From NCBI GenBank assembly GCA_002082245.2, contig NBTC02000002.1, positions 3,100,001 through 3,164,000 of the forward strand: DNA of 64,000 bases, in the 5' to 3' direction. Both the position numbers and the translations under genes were made by a program. Shown here piece by piece: positions 41,649 to 49,634 of the stretch. This stretch comes from Yersinia enterocolitica (GTDB lineage: Bacteria > Pseudomonadota > Gammaproteobacteria > Enterobacterales > Enterobacteriaceae). The stretch's first letter is position 1, and each line of letters opens with the position of its first letter. A model generated the notes under the pieces. That model saw only the letters and a list, made by a program, of their open reading frames with translations. It was not told the DNA's origin and did no database searches.

Positions 41649-42815
41649 ATGTTGAAAAAGTCTGTAATCAATACCTTGGTCTTTACCGCTATCGCAACTT
41701 CGCCATTTTATACCTCGGCACAAACCATACTTACGGAGCAACAGGTTGCGGCTATCGTCAATAACACCCTTAAGCCGTTGATCGAACAGCAGAATATCCC
41801 CGGCATGGCCGTCGCTGTATTTTATGACGGAAAGCCACAGTTTTTTAACTATGGCGTAGCGGATATAAAAGCAGATATCCCAGTCACTGAGAATACGCTG
41901 TTTGAACTCGGTTCAGTAAGTAAGACCTTTACCGGAATAGCTGGGGAATATGCCATGCAAACCGGCATTATGAACCTTAATGATCCAGTGACGGAATATG
42001 CTCCTGAGCTAACGGGTAGTCAGTGGCAAGATGTGAAAATGCTGCATCTGGCAACCTACACTGCGGGGGGGCTACCTCTTCAACTGCCCGATTCGGTTAC
42101 AGACCAAAAATCATTATGGCAATATTATCAGCAATGGCAGCCACAATGGGCGCCTGGAGTGATGCGCAATTACTCCAATGCCAGTATTGGTTTATTCGGG
42201 GCGTTGGCGGTGAAAAGAAGCCAATTAACCTTCGAAAACTACATGAAAAAGTATGTATTCCAGCCCTTAAAACTGACACATACTTTTATCACTGTCCCTG
42301 AATCGATGCAGTCAAGCTATGCATGGGGATATAAGGATGGCCAGCCAGTACGCGTTACATTGGGCATGCTGGGTGAGGAAGCTTATGGGGTAAAAACCAC
42401 CACGAAAGATATGGTGAGATATATGCAGGCCAATATGGACCCAGACAGCCTACCTGCCGAAAACGATAAGTTAAAGAAAGCCATCATCGCGGCTCAGTCT
42501 CGCTATTTCCAGGCGGGGGAGATGTTCCAGGGGTTGGGATGGGAAATGTATAACTGGCCTATCAACCCACAGGAGGTTATCGCCGACAGTGGCAATGATA
42601 TCGCGTTGAAACCGCGTAAAGTTGAGCAATTGCTGCCAGCACACCCGGCAACACGGGCATCCTGGGTGCATAAGACCGGTGCTACCAATGGCTTTGGGGC
42701 TTATATTGTCTTCATCCCAGAGGAAAATATTGGCATAGTGATGTTAGCTAACAAGAATTACCCTAATCCTGTTCGCGTGCAAGCTGCCTATAATATTCTT
42801 CAGGCATTGCGTTGA
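41649..42815 (+). CDS. ampC: Inducible class C beta-lactamase AmpC
   Basis: A periplasmic serine cephalosporinase of 388 residues. The signal peptide is MLKKSVINTLVFTAIATSPF YTSA with cleavage near residue 25. The active-site motifs are all present: SVSK (nucleophile Ser), YSN (class C Tyr-x-Asn) and KTG in VHKTGATNGFGAYI. I start at ATG 41649, with an AAGGA ribosome site and a good signal peptide directly behind it; an in-frame ATG 29 codons upstream would put the control region inside the gene. The divergent ampR predicts induction by beta-lactams. Confidence 0.96.
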   Translation: MLKKSVINTLVFTAIATSPFYTSAQTILTEQQVAAIVNNTLKPLIEQQNIPGMAVAVFYDGKPQFFNYGVADIKADIPVTENTLFELGSVSKTFTGIAGEYAMQTGIMNLNDPVTEYAPELTGSQWQDVKMLHLATYTAGGLPLQLPDSVTDQKSLWQYYQQWQPQWAPGVMRNYSNASIGLFGALAVKRSQLTFENYMKKYVFQPLKLTHTFITVPESMQSSYAWGYKDGQPVRVTLGMLGEEAYGVKTTTKDMVRYMQANMDPDSLPAENDKLKKAIIAAQSRYFQAGEMFQGLGWEMYNWPINPQEVIADSGNDIALKPRKVEQLLPAHPATRASWVHKTGATNGFGAYIVFIPEENIGIVMLANKNYPNPVRVQAAYNILQALR

Positions 42816-42858
42816 TAGTCATGCCGCACTAACTCCATGATAGATCAGATAAAATAAG

Positions 42859-42886
42859 ACTGACCATAGATTTCACTATGGTCAGT
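42859..42886. terminator. Bidirectional terminator between ampC and the MBL-fold gene
   Basis: A perfect 11-bp stem ACTGACCATAG / CTATGGTCAGT with loop ATTTCA between convergent genes; TTTAG follows on plus, TTATTTTAT on minus. Confidence 0.75.
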
Positions 42887-42900
42887 TTAGTGTTATTGCC

Positions 42901-43908
42901 TTATTTCTTCTCAATCATCGGGCTGTATTCTATCGGCACCCAAGTGTAGCCAACTTTATTTGCCCGGACATGGCCCAAACCAGGGAACGGAAGATGAGCG
43001 CCCGCCACCCACAGTTTGTCTTTAGCGGCGGTGGCAAAGATAGCTTTGCGCGTGGCCACTGCCTGTTTGCTATCCGTATCAAATTCTAAAGAGACATTCG
43101 GGCGCGCAAATTGGATGGAATGACTGTGTACAATATCGCCCCACACCAGCAAGTTGTCGCCTTTTGAGGTGAAAAGATATGAAGTATGCCCTGGGGTATG
43201 GCCCGGCGTTGGCACCACTTTGACGCCTGGTAATAAGGTGTCACCAGCAGTGTAAATTTTTAATTTATTGTTTGCCGCATAAGGGGCAACCGATTCCATT
43301 GATTTTTCAAACATTGGGCGCAGTTCTGGCGTAGCTTTACTGGCGACGTCTTTATTCAGCCAGAAATCGGCATCCCCTTTTGACACATACACAGTAGCAT
43401 TAGGGAATGCGGCTTTACCCTGATTGTTAATACCACAGGCATGATCGGGATGTAGATGGGTCAGCAATACAGTATCAATTTGCTCAGGCTGATAACCCGC
43501 AGCACGAATATTATCGACCACAGCACCCAGTGTCGGCCCGAAACATTGTGCGGTGCCGGCATCAACTAAGACTAGGTTGGTTCCGGTATTGATCAAGAAG
43601 GCATTTACCGCAGTCTGTACCCCGTTGGTGCTATCAATAAACATACTGGACAGCAGCGTCTGGATATCTTTCTCATTGATATCCTTCAGCAGATTGGTAC
43701 CCAGCTTTACATAACCGTCATAGATGGCTGTGACTTCAAAATCACCTAATGCCATACGATAGTAACCGGGAACCTGCGTCTGTTGCTGCGTGGGTGCGGC
43801 AGCCATACTGATCGTCGGGAAGCCAAGAGGCAGAGCGCAGGCTCCAACAACCATCAGAGCCAGTAATGCTTTACACCGTGGTAACTGTTTCAGTAAAAGC
43901 GCCTTCAT
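42901..43908 (-). CDS. Exported MBL-fold hydrolase of the methyl parathion hydrolase type
   Basis: A 335-residue metallo-beta-lactamase-fold enzyme with a signal peptide (about 1-37, ending SMAAAP). The zinc motif THLHPDHACG (H-x-H-x-D-H) is near residue 152, with further ligands in PTPGHTPGHTSYLF, the Asp of LLVWGDIVHSHSIQF and His in VAGAHLPFPGLGHV. The layout and many stretches (YYRMALGDFEVTAIYDG, NLVLVDAGTAQCFGPTLG, AAGYQPEQIDTV) follow Pseudomonas methyl parathion hydrolase more than beta-lactamases or quorum-quenching lactonases. The natural substrate is unknown. It is monocistronic, next to ampC by chance or transfer. Confidence 0.82.
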   Translation of the reverse strand: MKALLLKQLPRCKALLALMVVGACALPLGFPTISMAAAPTQQQTQVPGYYRMALGDFEVTAIYDGYVKLGTNLLKDINEKDIQTLLSSMFIDSTNGVQTAVNAFLINTGTNLVLVDAGTAQCFGPTLGAVVDNIRAAGYQPEQIDTVLLTHLHPDHACGINNQGKAAFPNATVYVSKGDADFWLNKDVASKATPELRPMFEKSMESVAPYAANNKLKIYTAGDTLLPGVKVVPTPGHTPGHTSYLFTSKGDNLLVWGDIVHSHSIQFARPNVSLEFDTDSKQAVATRKAIFATAAKDKLWVAGAHLPFPGLGHVRANKVGYTWVPIEYSPMIEKK

Positions 43909-44303
43909 AAATCTCTCCAGAAGTGAATAACGATTCTTATCATGATGTTATTAATGATAGATAACGCAGAATAATGAGCACCTTAATCAAGATACTTTCT
44001 AAATGTTTTATTGTCTTTTAAAAAATTCGGCCGAGGGAGGATTTAGGCGTTAATCTGTGTCGGGGTAGACCTTTCCGAGTTTTGTTCGGGAATATAGGGG
44101 GGGGAACAATAAAAAACACCCCCATTAGGCGTAATGCTAATCAGTTAAGGATCACTTGGAGTGATCCTTATTACACCAACTTCCTAACCATAAACCCTAA
44201 CTACAAACAATTAATATTGTCTTCAATACTGCAATCAGCGTTCTAGCCACGTCAAATTAGCATGGTGGAAAATAAATCCAATTTATTGATATAAAGCTAA
44301 AAA
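43909..44303. other. Gene-free region with an IS4-like end and a G8 tract
   Basis: About 395 bp upstream of the MBL-fold gene and left of the Tn7-like ends. It has a run of eight G (44097-44104). It also has an 11-bp-stem hairpin at 44146-44170. The stretch TAATGCTAATCAGTTAAGGA (from 44132) resembles the terminal repeat of IS4, with no transposase attached. No credible gene. Confidence 0.5.
44132..44170. mobile_element. Possible solo IS4-family end
   Basis: TAATGCTAATCAGTTAAGGA followed by TCACTTGG resembles, from memory, the IS4 terminus TAATGCCGATCAGTTAAGGA; no second end or transposase is visible. It could instead be a chromosomal hairpin. Confidence 0.3.
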
Positions 44304-44378
44304 ACAAACTTTAATGTCATTAAAATCGAGTCTATTCGAATTCTAGCGTCACTGAACAGACTTTATTGTTTCTGCATA
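44304..44378 (-). mobile_element. Right-type end of an old Tn7-like element (remnant X)
   Basis: Read on the minus strand from 44378: TATGCAGA, then AAC, then AATAAAGTCTGTTCA (44353-44367), with a second motif ATTAAAGTTTGT at 44304-44315. This lines up without gaps with the three better-kept ends nearby but has TAT instead of TGT and more changes, so it looks oldest. It abuts ACCGC at 44379-44383. The other end of this element was not found. Confidence 0.55.
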
Positions 44379-44383
44379 ACCGC
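44379..44383. repeat. Target-site duplication ACCGC, left copy
   Basis: ACCGC lies exactly between the remnant end (44378) and the left end of element Y (44384). The same five bases follow the right end of Y at 49661-49665. Tn7-family transposons duplicate 5 bp. Confidence 0.65.
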
Positions 44384-44445
44384 TGTGTTGGAAAAATAAA
44401 GTTTGTACATAAGTCCGACTCGGTATATTAAAGTTTGTACACTAA
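44384..44445 (+). repeat. Left end of element Y with two TnsB-type sites
   Basis: Terminal TGTGTTGG, first site AATAAAGTTTGTACAT at 44395-44410, second site TTAAAGTTTGTACACTAA at 44428-44445. The layout parallels Tn7R, which begins TGTGGGCGGACAATAAAGTC. Confidence 0.68.
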
Positions 44446-44661
44446 TCGAGTGATTGGGAACTTTTGAGTTATTATTTTCTCGGATTTTCAAAAAAAGCAG
44501 GCTTGAATGAACACTGCTGTCACTTTCGCTACCTGTAACAGCCTGCATTTATAAATGGAAAAATCTGCAGTTATCGCGTTTTTCAACCCAAATTATCTGC
44601 ATCTATCCGGGGAGTGGCCCCAGTCATTATCGTACAGGGAAACAGGTTTATCTGGCCTAGG
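44446..44661. other. Gene-free DNA between Y left end and first IS6-family copy
   Basis: About 215 bp with no credible gene. GCAGGCT at about 44497 and AGCCTGC at about 44541 form a weak inverted repeat. Nothing else recognised. Confidence 0.4.
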
Positions 44662-45159
44662 GGGCTTGTTGCAAATAATGAGTGTCGGTGATTTTACTGA
44701 TAGATGAGCGGGATAATTAAGCTAAAACCGCCTCAATATGAAAGAGCCGATTCATAAAGGCGGATCTTTCCCGCACTCGACGTTCAGGCTCGTCACGGCG
44801 TAGCCAAATATCAAATTGACCTTTATTCAGTCGTCGCAATGTTTCAACTCCCTGAAGCGTTGACCCGGCAAGGTTTGGCCGTTTGAAGCCCCCGCCCGCT
44901 TTGACTAATTTTTTGATGGGGGCATATTCAATAAACCAACGGTAAATGGTAGAGCGGTGAACGGAAACCCCACGCTCTGCCAGCATATCGCTGATATTGG
45001 CATAACTCATCGGGGTTGAACCGTACCACCGTAAGCACCATAGAATGATCTCGGGAGCAAAATGTTTCCATTTGAAATCGCTAGGGGCCAGGTGGGTTCA
45101 CTGAAGAAGGAATGAATAACCTCAGTTTTCATGACAACTCCATTTTTTGCAACAAGCCC
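44662..45159 (-). mobile_element. Internally deleted IS6-family element, copy 1
   Basis: 498 bp bounded by the inverted repeat GGGCTTGTTGCAAA at both ends, of the IS6 type (IS26 has GGCACTGTTGCAAA). The reading frame keeps the transposase N-terminus and C-terminus but lacks the whole DDE core. Copy 2 at 49111-49609 lies inverted and has the same deletion junction. No matching 8-bp target duplication is seen (flanks GGCCTAGG and GATAACAT). Confidence 0.85.
44717..45129 (-). pseudogene. IS6-family transposase remnant (copy 1)
   Basis: Residues MSYANISDMLAERGVSVHRS then TIYRWFIEYAPI match the helix-turn-helix of IS26-type transposases (MLAERGVNVDHSTIYRWVQR). They join directly at KKLVKAGGGFKRPN to the C-terminal part. 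The catalytic Asp-Asp-Glu region, roughly 130 codons, is gone. The N-terminal codons before the first Met are in another frame because one C is missing relative to copy 2. Confidence 0.82.
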
Positions 45160-45285
45160 GATAACATCATCAAAAAAATAGCATGTTACCCGACGGAGTA
45201 TTAGCGCCACAAAGCCACTGACCTTTCCCCCACTAAACGCGGGGGAATACCAGAAAAGCAAAACCAAATTTAAAAACTCAAAACT

Positions 45286-48200
45286 CTATCGACGACACAT
45301 TACATGCCTAGGAATATCGGCGTCACTGTAGCTATTGGTAACGCCCGCGATCGAGTCGCCAAGGTAGTGGTAACCAGTGCTGGGGTCAGGAGTGTCGCCC
45401 GTCCAGTAGAGGGTGCCGATAAAACCGGAACCAGTGTAGTTATCCATTCGCCCCCATTCATCGAACAATGAACCCACCAAACGGGTACCAAATGAGTAGT
45501 TGGTAGAACTCAAGTCAGTGCGTGATGGCTGAGACGCCAGCTGTAGACTACAGAATTCCACAGCATCTGACCAAACAGCCATTGTGCTACCGTTATGTAT
45601 AAACCATTTCTGCACAGCAAATGTGTAGCTTAGTGGACTGCCTCCATCCTTGGGTGTCGCCGTAATGGTCACTGGCCCCGTAGGTTTGCTGTTGAGCTTC
45701 ACTTGACCGCCACCATTGACGTTTACAGCCCCTGGCTGGTTGGAACTCCAGGTGAAGTCGCTCGCATTTCTGTTCATATTTAGTATGAAGGTAGCCGCGG
45801 TAAAACCTGTTTTTGGAAATTCATCGTTTACAGTGAACACATGGCCGTTAACGGCTATTCCGGTAAACATCGAATCCTCCACAAAGGTGGTGCTGACCGT
45901 CTGGTTGCTGCCGTTCACCGTGGCGGTGACCACACTGACACCCGGCGCAGTATTAGTCAGTGTCGCCGTAGCAACCCCGTCCACGCCAGTAGTACCAATC
46001 ACCGTCGTCACGTTCGCCCCGTTGCTGGCAGTAAATGTCACCACCTGGCCCGGTACAAGGTTGTTACCCGCATCCGTCACTATCGCTTTCACCGCATTGG
46101 TGGCTCTGCCATTGGCGACCTCGTTATCAGTAGTCGCCGTTAGGTTAGCTGCGGTGATTTCCGCTGTGCTGCCGTCCGCCACAAAAGTGGTGTCGACCGT
46201 CTGACTACTGCCGTTCACCGTGGCGGTGACCGCGCTTATTCCACTCTTCATATTGGTCAGTGTCGCCGTGGCAACCCCGTCCACGCCAGTAGTACCAATG
46301 ACTGCCGTCACTTTCGCCCCGTTGCTGGCGGTAAATGCCACCACCTGGCCTGCGACAGGATTGTTACCGGCATCCGTCACTATCACTACCACCGCATTGG
46401 TGGCCGTGCCGTTGGCCACCCTTCTATCGGCAGTCACCTTGGCTGCGGTGATTTTTGCGGTGCTGCCGTCCGCCACAAAGGTAGTGTCCACCGTCTGGCT
46501 GCTGCCGTTCACCGTGGCGGTGACCACACTAATCCCCGAGTCAGTATTAGTCAGTGTTGCCGTAGCAATCCCGTCCACGCCAGTAGTACCAATTACCGTC
46601 GTCACTTTCGCCCCGTTGCTGGCGGTAAATGTCACCACCTGGCCCGGTACAAGGTTGTTACCCGCATCCGTCACTATCGCTTTCACCGCATTGGTGGCAA
46701 TGCCATTGGCAACCTCATTATTGGCAGTCGCCGTCAGGTTGGCTGCAGTGATTTCCGCTGTGCTGCTGTTCGCCACAAAAGTGGTGTCGACCGTCTGACT
46801 ACTGCCGTTCACCGTGGCGGTGACCGCGCTTATTCCACTCTTCATATTGGTCAGTGTCGCCGTAGCAACCCCGTCCACGCCAGTAGTACCAATCACCGTC
46901 GTCACGTTCGCCCCGTTGCTGGCGGTAAATGTCACCACCTGGCCCGGTACAAGGTTATTGCCCGCATCCATCACTATCGCTTTCACCGCATTGGTGGCAA
47001 TGCCATTGGCAACCTCATTATCGGCAGTCGCCGTCAGGTTCACTGCTGCAACAGTACTAGGCATAACAGTGATCTGCACTGTCGCACGTAATGACACATT
47101 ACCTTGGATGTCATGAGCCACTGCACTTAACGTGTGGGCATTACTACCACTCCGCGTTAGCCGATGCGAGGGTAATCCTACTACAACAGCGTGCGCAGAT
47201 ACCGGTGTGAGAGAACCTCCTGCCGCTATCAAGGCAGAACTGTCCCACTCAATACGCTCAAGGCCATGTCGGGTGGATACCTCTGCACTCAATGGAACGC
47301 TTGTCCCCCCCTCACCGCTTATCATAGCCGGAAGGATCAGCTGTATCACCTTCTGTTCCTGATAATTCAGCACAATATTGTTGTTACGCTCGACTAAATC
47401 ATAACGACTACCCGCCAAAGTGCGCGTTGCTGCCACGGCTGATGGACTGATATGAGATTGCCAAGATTCACCCAGTCGGTAATTTAGCTGGAAGTTAATG
47501 TTGCTGTCGTTTTTACTGCCTTTACCGGCGCGATGTTCAGCCCCAATAGTCACTAATGGTATAGGGGTGTAATTTACACCCGCAGTAATAGCATAGGGGT
47601 TTTTCTGGCGGTTATCTTTGCCAAACAAGGCCACATCATCACCACGGTATTTTTCATACATGACCTTGCCGCCAAGTTGGGGATGAGAGGGTAAATAAGT
47701 TTCTGCCCGCACATCATAGCCGTTGGCAGGCCGTTCTTTATAGTCAGCAAAATCCCGTGAATGATGCCAATCGGTGGTACCGAAGTAACTGTTACCCGAG
47801 AACTTCAGGTAGTCGGTCCAAGCCTCTGCGCCTACCCCAACCCGCCGGTTTTTGCCTGTAACATCATTATCAAAAAACGCATTAGCCCCATACATCCAGC
47901 TATTCTGGAAAGTACGCACTCCAGCACCAACGTTAACGGTGTTACGATCGTCTTTATTTCGGGCACCCAATTGGGTAAAAAGTAGGGATTTCTGATTATC
48001 ATAAAGTGGAACCAGTACATCGACCATACTGCCATCCAGCTTAAAATCTTCATTAACATTCATTTGTACCCGGGCGGTACCAAACTGGCTCAGCAACTGC
48101 TGCGTGGAGTTGTTTAATTCATTGTTGGCAGCTGAGTTGAGCATGCGCTCACCAGATTTTACTGCATTGCCATTAGATAATGCGACAGCACCGGTCTGGG

Positions 48201-48552
48201 CATAACCGGCCAGCTTATTATTTATGTGAATATCAGCATGTGAATAACTTTCATCACTAATGGATAACGAAGGCAGCTTACCGGAAACATCAATTTCATC
48301 CCCTAACTTGGCGACAGTATTAATGTTTTTACCGGTCTGCAAAATATAAGACTCTGTAACCGTATTGACTTGCGAAGTATACGAAGAAGACGCGACAACC
48401 GCAGGTGAAAATGCCAAACTCAAAGGAAACAGTAACTGAAACAGGATATTAATCCACGCAATAATCCTGAACGTTTGTGGTAGTGCGTATGCCCGCGTGA
48501 ACCCATGACTCGAGGATGTTTTTAGTGATTTCGTCCAAAAAAAATTACGCAA
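45286..48552 (-). CDS. Invasin/intimin-type inverse autotransporter adhesin
   Basis: A 1,088-residue surface adhesin (type Ve secretion). It has a long signal sequence with an extended basic N-region (about 1-54), a periplasmic segment, the outer-membrane beta-barrel (about 165-385: GVRTFQNSWMYGANAFFDND, GAEAWTDYLKFSGNSYF, VNYTPIPLVTIGAEHRAGKG), a linker domain, four Big_1 immunoglobulin-like repeats of about 98-100 residues (about 500-905) and a C-terminal lectin-like tip with Cys1001 and Cys1086, placed like the disulfide of Yersinia invasin. The start is a TTG without a strong ribosome site; no ATG occurs upstream before a stop. An 11-C tract lies 117 bp upstream. It is inside a Tn7-like element between two IS6-family copies. 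Confidence 0.9.
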   Translation of the reverse strand: MRNFFWTKSLKTSSSHGFTRAYALPQTFRIIAWINILFQLLFPLSLAFSPAVVASSSYTSQVNTVTESYILQTGKNINTVAKLGDEIDVSGKLPSLSISDESYSHADIHINNKLAGYAQTGAVALSNGNAVKSGERMLNSAANNELNNSTQQLLSQFGTARVQMNVNEDFKLDGSMVDVLVPLYDNQKSLLFTQLGARNKDDRNTVNVGAGVRTFQNSWMYGANAFFDNDVTGKNRRVGVGAEAWTDYLKFSGNSYFGTTDWHHSRDFADYKERPANGYDVRAETYLPSHPQLGGKVMYEKYRGDDVALFGKDNRQKNPYAITAGVNYTPIPLVTIGAEHRAGKGSKNDSNINFQLNYRLGESWQSHISPSAVAATRTLAGSRYDLVERNNNIVLNYQEQKVIQLILPAMISGEGGTSVPLSAEVSTRHGLERIEWDSSALIAAGGSLTPVSAHAVVVGLPSHRLTRSGSNAHTLSAVAHDIQGNVSLRATVQITVMPSTVAAVNLTATADNEVANGIATNAVKAIVMDAGNNLVPGQVVTFTASNGANVTTVIGTTGVDGVATATLTNMKSGISAVTATVNGSSQTVDTTFVANSSTAEITAANLTATANNEVANGIATNAVKAIVTDAGNNLVPGQVVTFTASNGAKVTTVIGTTGVDGIATATLTNTDSGISVVTATVNGSSQTVDTTFVADGSTAKITAAKVTADRRVANGTATNAVVVIVTDAGNNPVAGQVVAFTASNGAKVTAVIGTTGVDGVATATLTNMKSGISAVTATVNGSSQTVDTTFVADGSTAEITAANLTATTDNEVANGRATNAVKAIVTDAGNNLVPGQVVTFTASNGANVTTVIGTTGVDGVATATLTNTAPGVSVVTATVNGSNQTVSTTFVEDSMFTGIAVNGHVFTVNDEFPKTGFTAATFILNMNRNASDFTWSSNQPGAVNVNGGGQVKLNSKPTGPVTITATPKDGGSPLSYTFAVQKWFIHNGSTMAVWSDAVEFCSLQLASQPSRTDLSSTNYSFGTRLVGSLFDEWGRMDNYTGSGFIGTLYWTGDTPDPSTGYHYLGDSIAGVTNSYSDADIPRHVMCRR
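45880..47060 (-). repeat. Four tandem Big_1 repeats (about 300 bp each) inside the adhesin gene
   Basis: GTTCACCGTGGCGGTGACC recurs at 45913, 46213, 46507 and 46807, i.e. with periods 300, 294 and 300 bp, all multiples of 3. The copies are close to identical over long stretches (for example GQVVTFTASNGA and IGTTGVDGVATATLTN in each), so in-frame gain or loss by recombination is likely. Confidence 0.92.
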
Positions 48553-48668
48553 TTTATTATACTCAGCCGAGTAAAAAAACCGTCACATAACCTCGCGATT
48601 TAATCAATATTGCCTAAATCTCGTTTGATATTGTAGAGTGACGAAAATTTTTTAGTGTTAGTTTCCTA

Positions 48669-48679
48669 CCCCCCCCCCC
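48669..48679. repeat. Poly-C tract (11 C) upstream of the adhesin gene
   Basis: Eleven consecutive C on the plus strand, i.e. G11 on the coding strand, 117-127 bp before the TTG start. Such tracts slip in length during replication; near a promoter that can switch expression on and off. The exact promoter is not identified, so the effect is a hypothesis. Confidence 0.8.
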
Positions 48680-48989
48680 ACGGAATCAGGTGAGTAACGA
48701 TAAACTACCGTATCTATATTGCTAGATTCGACACTGATCGGCAGTTTCATTACCTATGATGCATCAGACAGCCCCGAACAATTAGTGAACCCATCTTATT
48801 CAGGTTTAATAATATTAATAAGAACCAATGATTTGATGTTTTATTAACAAGGAGGTGCCCCAACACTGGCGGATGGTTGCATGTATAACAAGAAAAGGTT
48901 GTGTTGTATTAAGACGCAGCAGAGCCATATTAACTGCCTGCCAAATATGAGAGGAGCCGGATCACTTAAGATGACCGACCGAAGAAAAA

Positions 48990-49110
48990 TTAACTTTCCT
49001 TCTCAATCAATAACGCTTCCAGCAAATCTAAATCATGCAACAATTTTTGCAGGGTTTCATTGCTGATTTTTTGCGTCGCACGTAAGTGATATAATTCACC
49101 ACGCTCAGAC
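48990..49110 (-). pseudogene. 3' remnant of a gene, possibly a CPA1-type Na+/H+ antiporter
   Basis: The minus strand reads SERGELYHLRATQKISNETL and continues to a stop at 48990, with LHDLDLLEALLIEKES at the end. The pattern of an 'LR...I..E.....LDL.EA' tail is like the C-termini of CPA1 antiporters. The frame is cut by the inverted repeat of the second IS6-family copy at 49111. Only 40 codons remain, so identity is tentative. Confidence 0.3.
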
Positions 49111-49609
49111 GGGCTTGTTGCAAAAAATGGAGTGACCATGAAAGCTGAGGCTATTCATCCCTTCTTCAGTGAACCCACATGGCCCCCTAGCGATTTCAAA
49201 TGAAAACATTTTGCACCCGAGATCATTCTGTGGTGCTTACGGTGGTACGGCTCAACCCCGATGAGTTATGCCAATGTCAGCGATATGCTGGCAGAGCGTG
49301 GGGTTTCCGTTCACCGCTCTACCATTTACCGTTGGTTTATTGAATATGCCCCCATCAAAAAATTAGTCAAAGCGGGCGGGGGCTTCAAACGGCCAAACCT
49401 TGCCGGGTCAACGCTTCAGGGAGTTGAAACATTGCGACGACTGAATAAAGGTCAATTTGATATTTGGCTACGCCGTGACGAACCTGAGTATCGAGTGCGG
49501 GAAAGATCCGCCTTTATGAATCGGCTCTTTCATATTGAGGCGGTTTTAGCTTAATTATCCCGCTCATCTATCAGTAAAATCACCGACGCTCATTATTTGC
49601 AACAAGCCC
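49111..49609 (+). mobile_element. Internally deleted IS6-family element, copy 2
   Basis: 499 bp with the same GGGCTTGTTGCAAA inverted repeats and the same deletion of the DDE core as copy 1, in opposite orientation. It differs from copy 1 at scattered positions (for example NVSDM for NISDM, PEYRV for PERRV) and has an in-frame TGA in the N-terminal part. Flanks GCTCAGAC and ACTTGATG show no target duplication. Confidence 0.85.
49204..49554 (+). pseudogene. IS6-family transposase remnant (copy 2)
   Basis: After an in-frame TGA the frame reads KHFAPEIILWCLRWYGSTPM and then the same MSYANVSDMLAERG...KKLVKAGGGFKRPN fusion as copy 1, ending FHIEAVLA. The catalytic core is missing, so it cannot encode an active transposase. 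Confidence 0.82.
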
Positions 49610-49634
49610 ACTTGATGGACTAACTATAGCTTGG

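Larger units (their letters stand above)
48553..49110. other. Region upstream of the adhesin gene
   Basis: About 560 bp holding the adhesin promoter region, the C11 tract (48669-48679) and, on the minus strand, a 40-codon gene remnant (48990-49110) cut by the second IS6-family copy. A short open frame on the plus strand at 48881-49066 is not convincing. Confidence 0.5.

Noticed and set aside
44083..44110. TGTTCGGGAATATAGG as a possible left end of the old Tn7-like remnant
   Set aside because: The first bases resemble the right end of element Y, but the AATAAAGTTTGTAC motif does not follow and no ACCGC precedes it.
44363..44548. 61-codon open frame over the Tn7-like end
   Set aside because: It spans the terminal repeats and target duplication; no coding signal.
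45007..45267. 86-codon open frame crossing the border of IS6-family copy 1
   Set aside because: It runs from flanking DNA into the inverted repeat and then in the wrong frame through the transposase remnant; a fusion by chance.
45716..47116. Long open frames opposite the Big_1 repeats
   Set aside because: They are antisense shadows of the repetitive, codon-biased adhesin gene and repeat with the same 300-bp period.
48881..49066. 61-codon open frame on the plus strand upstream of the second IS6-family copy
   Set aside because: It overlaps the better antisense gene remnant at 48990-49110 and has no recognisable family.
44654..49617. 8-bp target duplications around the IS6-family copies
   Set aside because: The flanks GGCCTAGG, GATAACAT, GCTCAGAC and ACTTGATG do not match directly or as reverse complements across the pair, so no duplication can be claimed.
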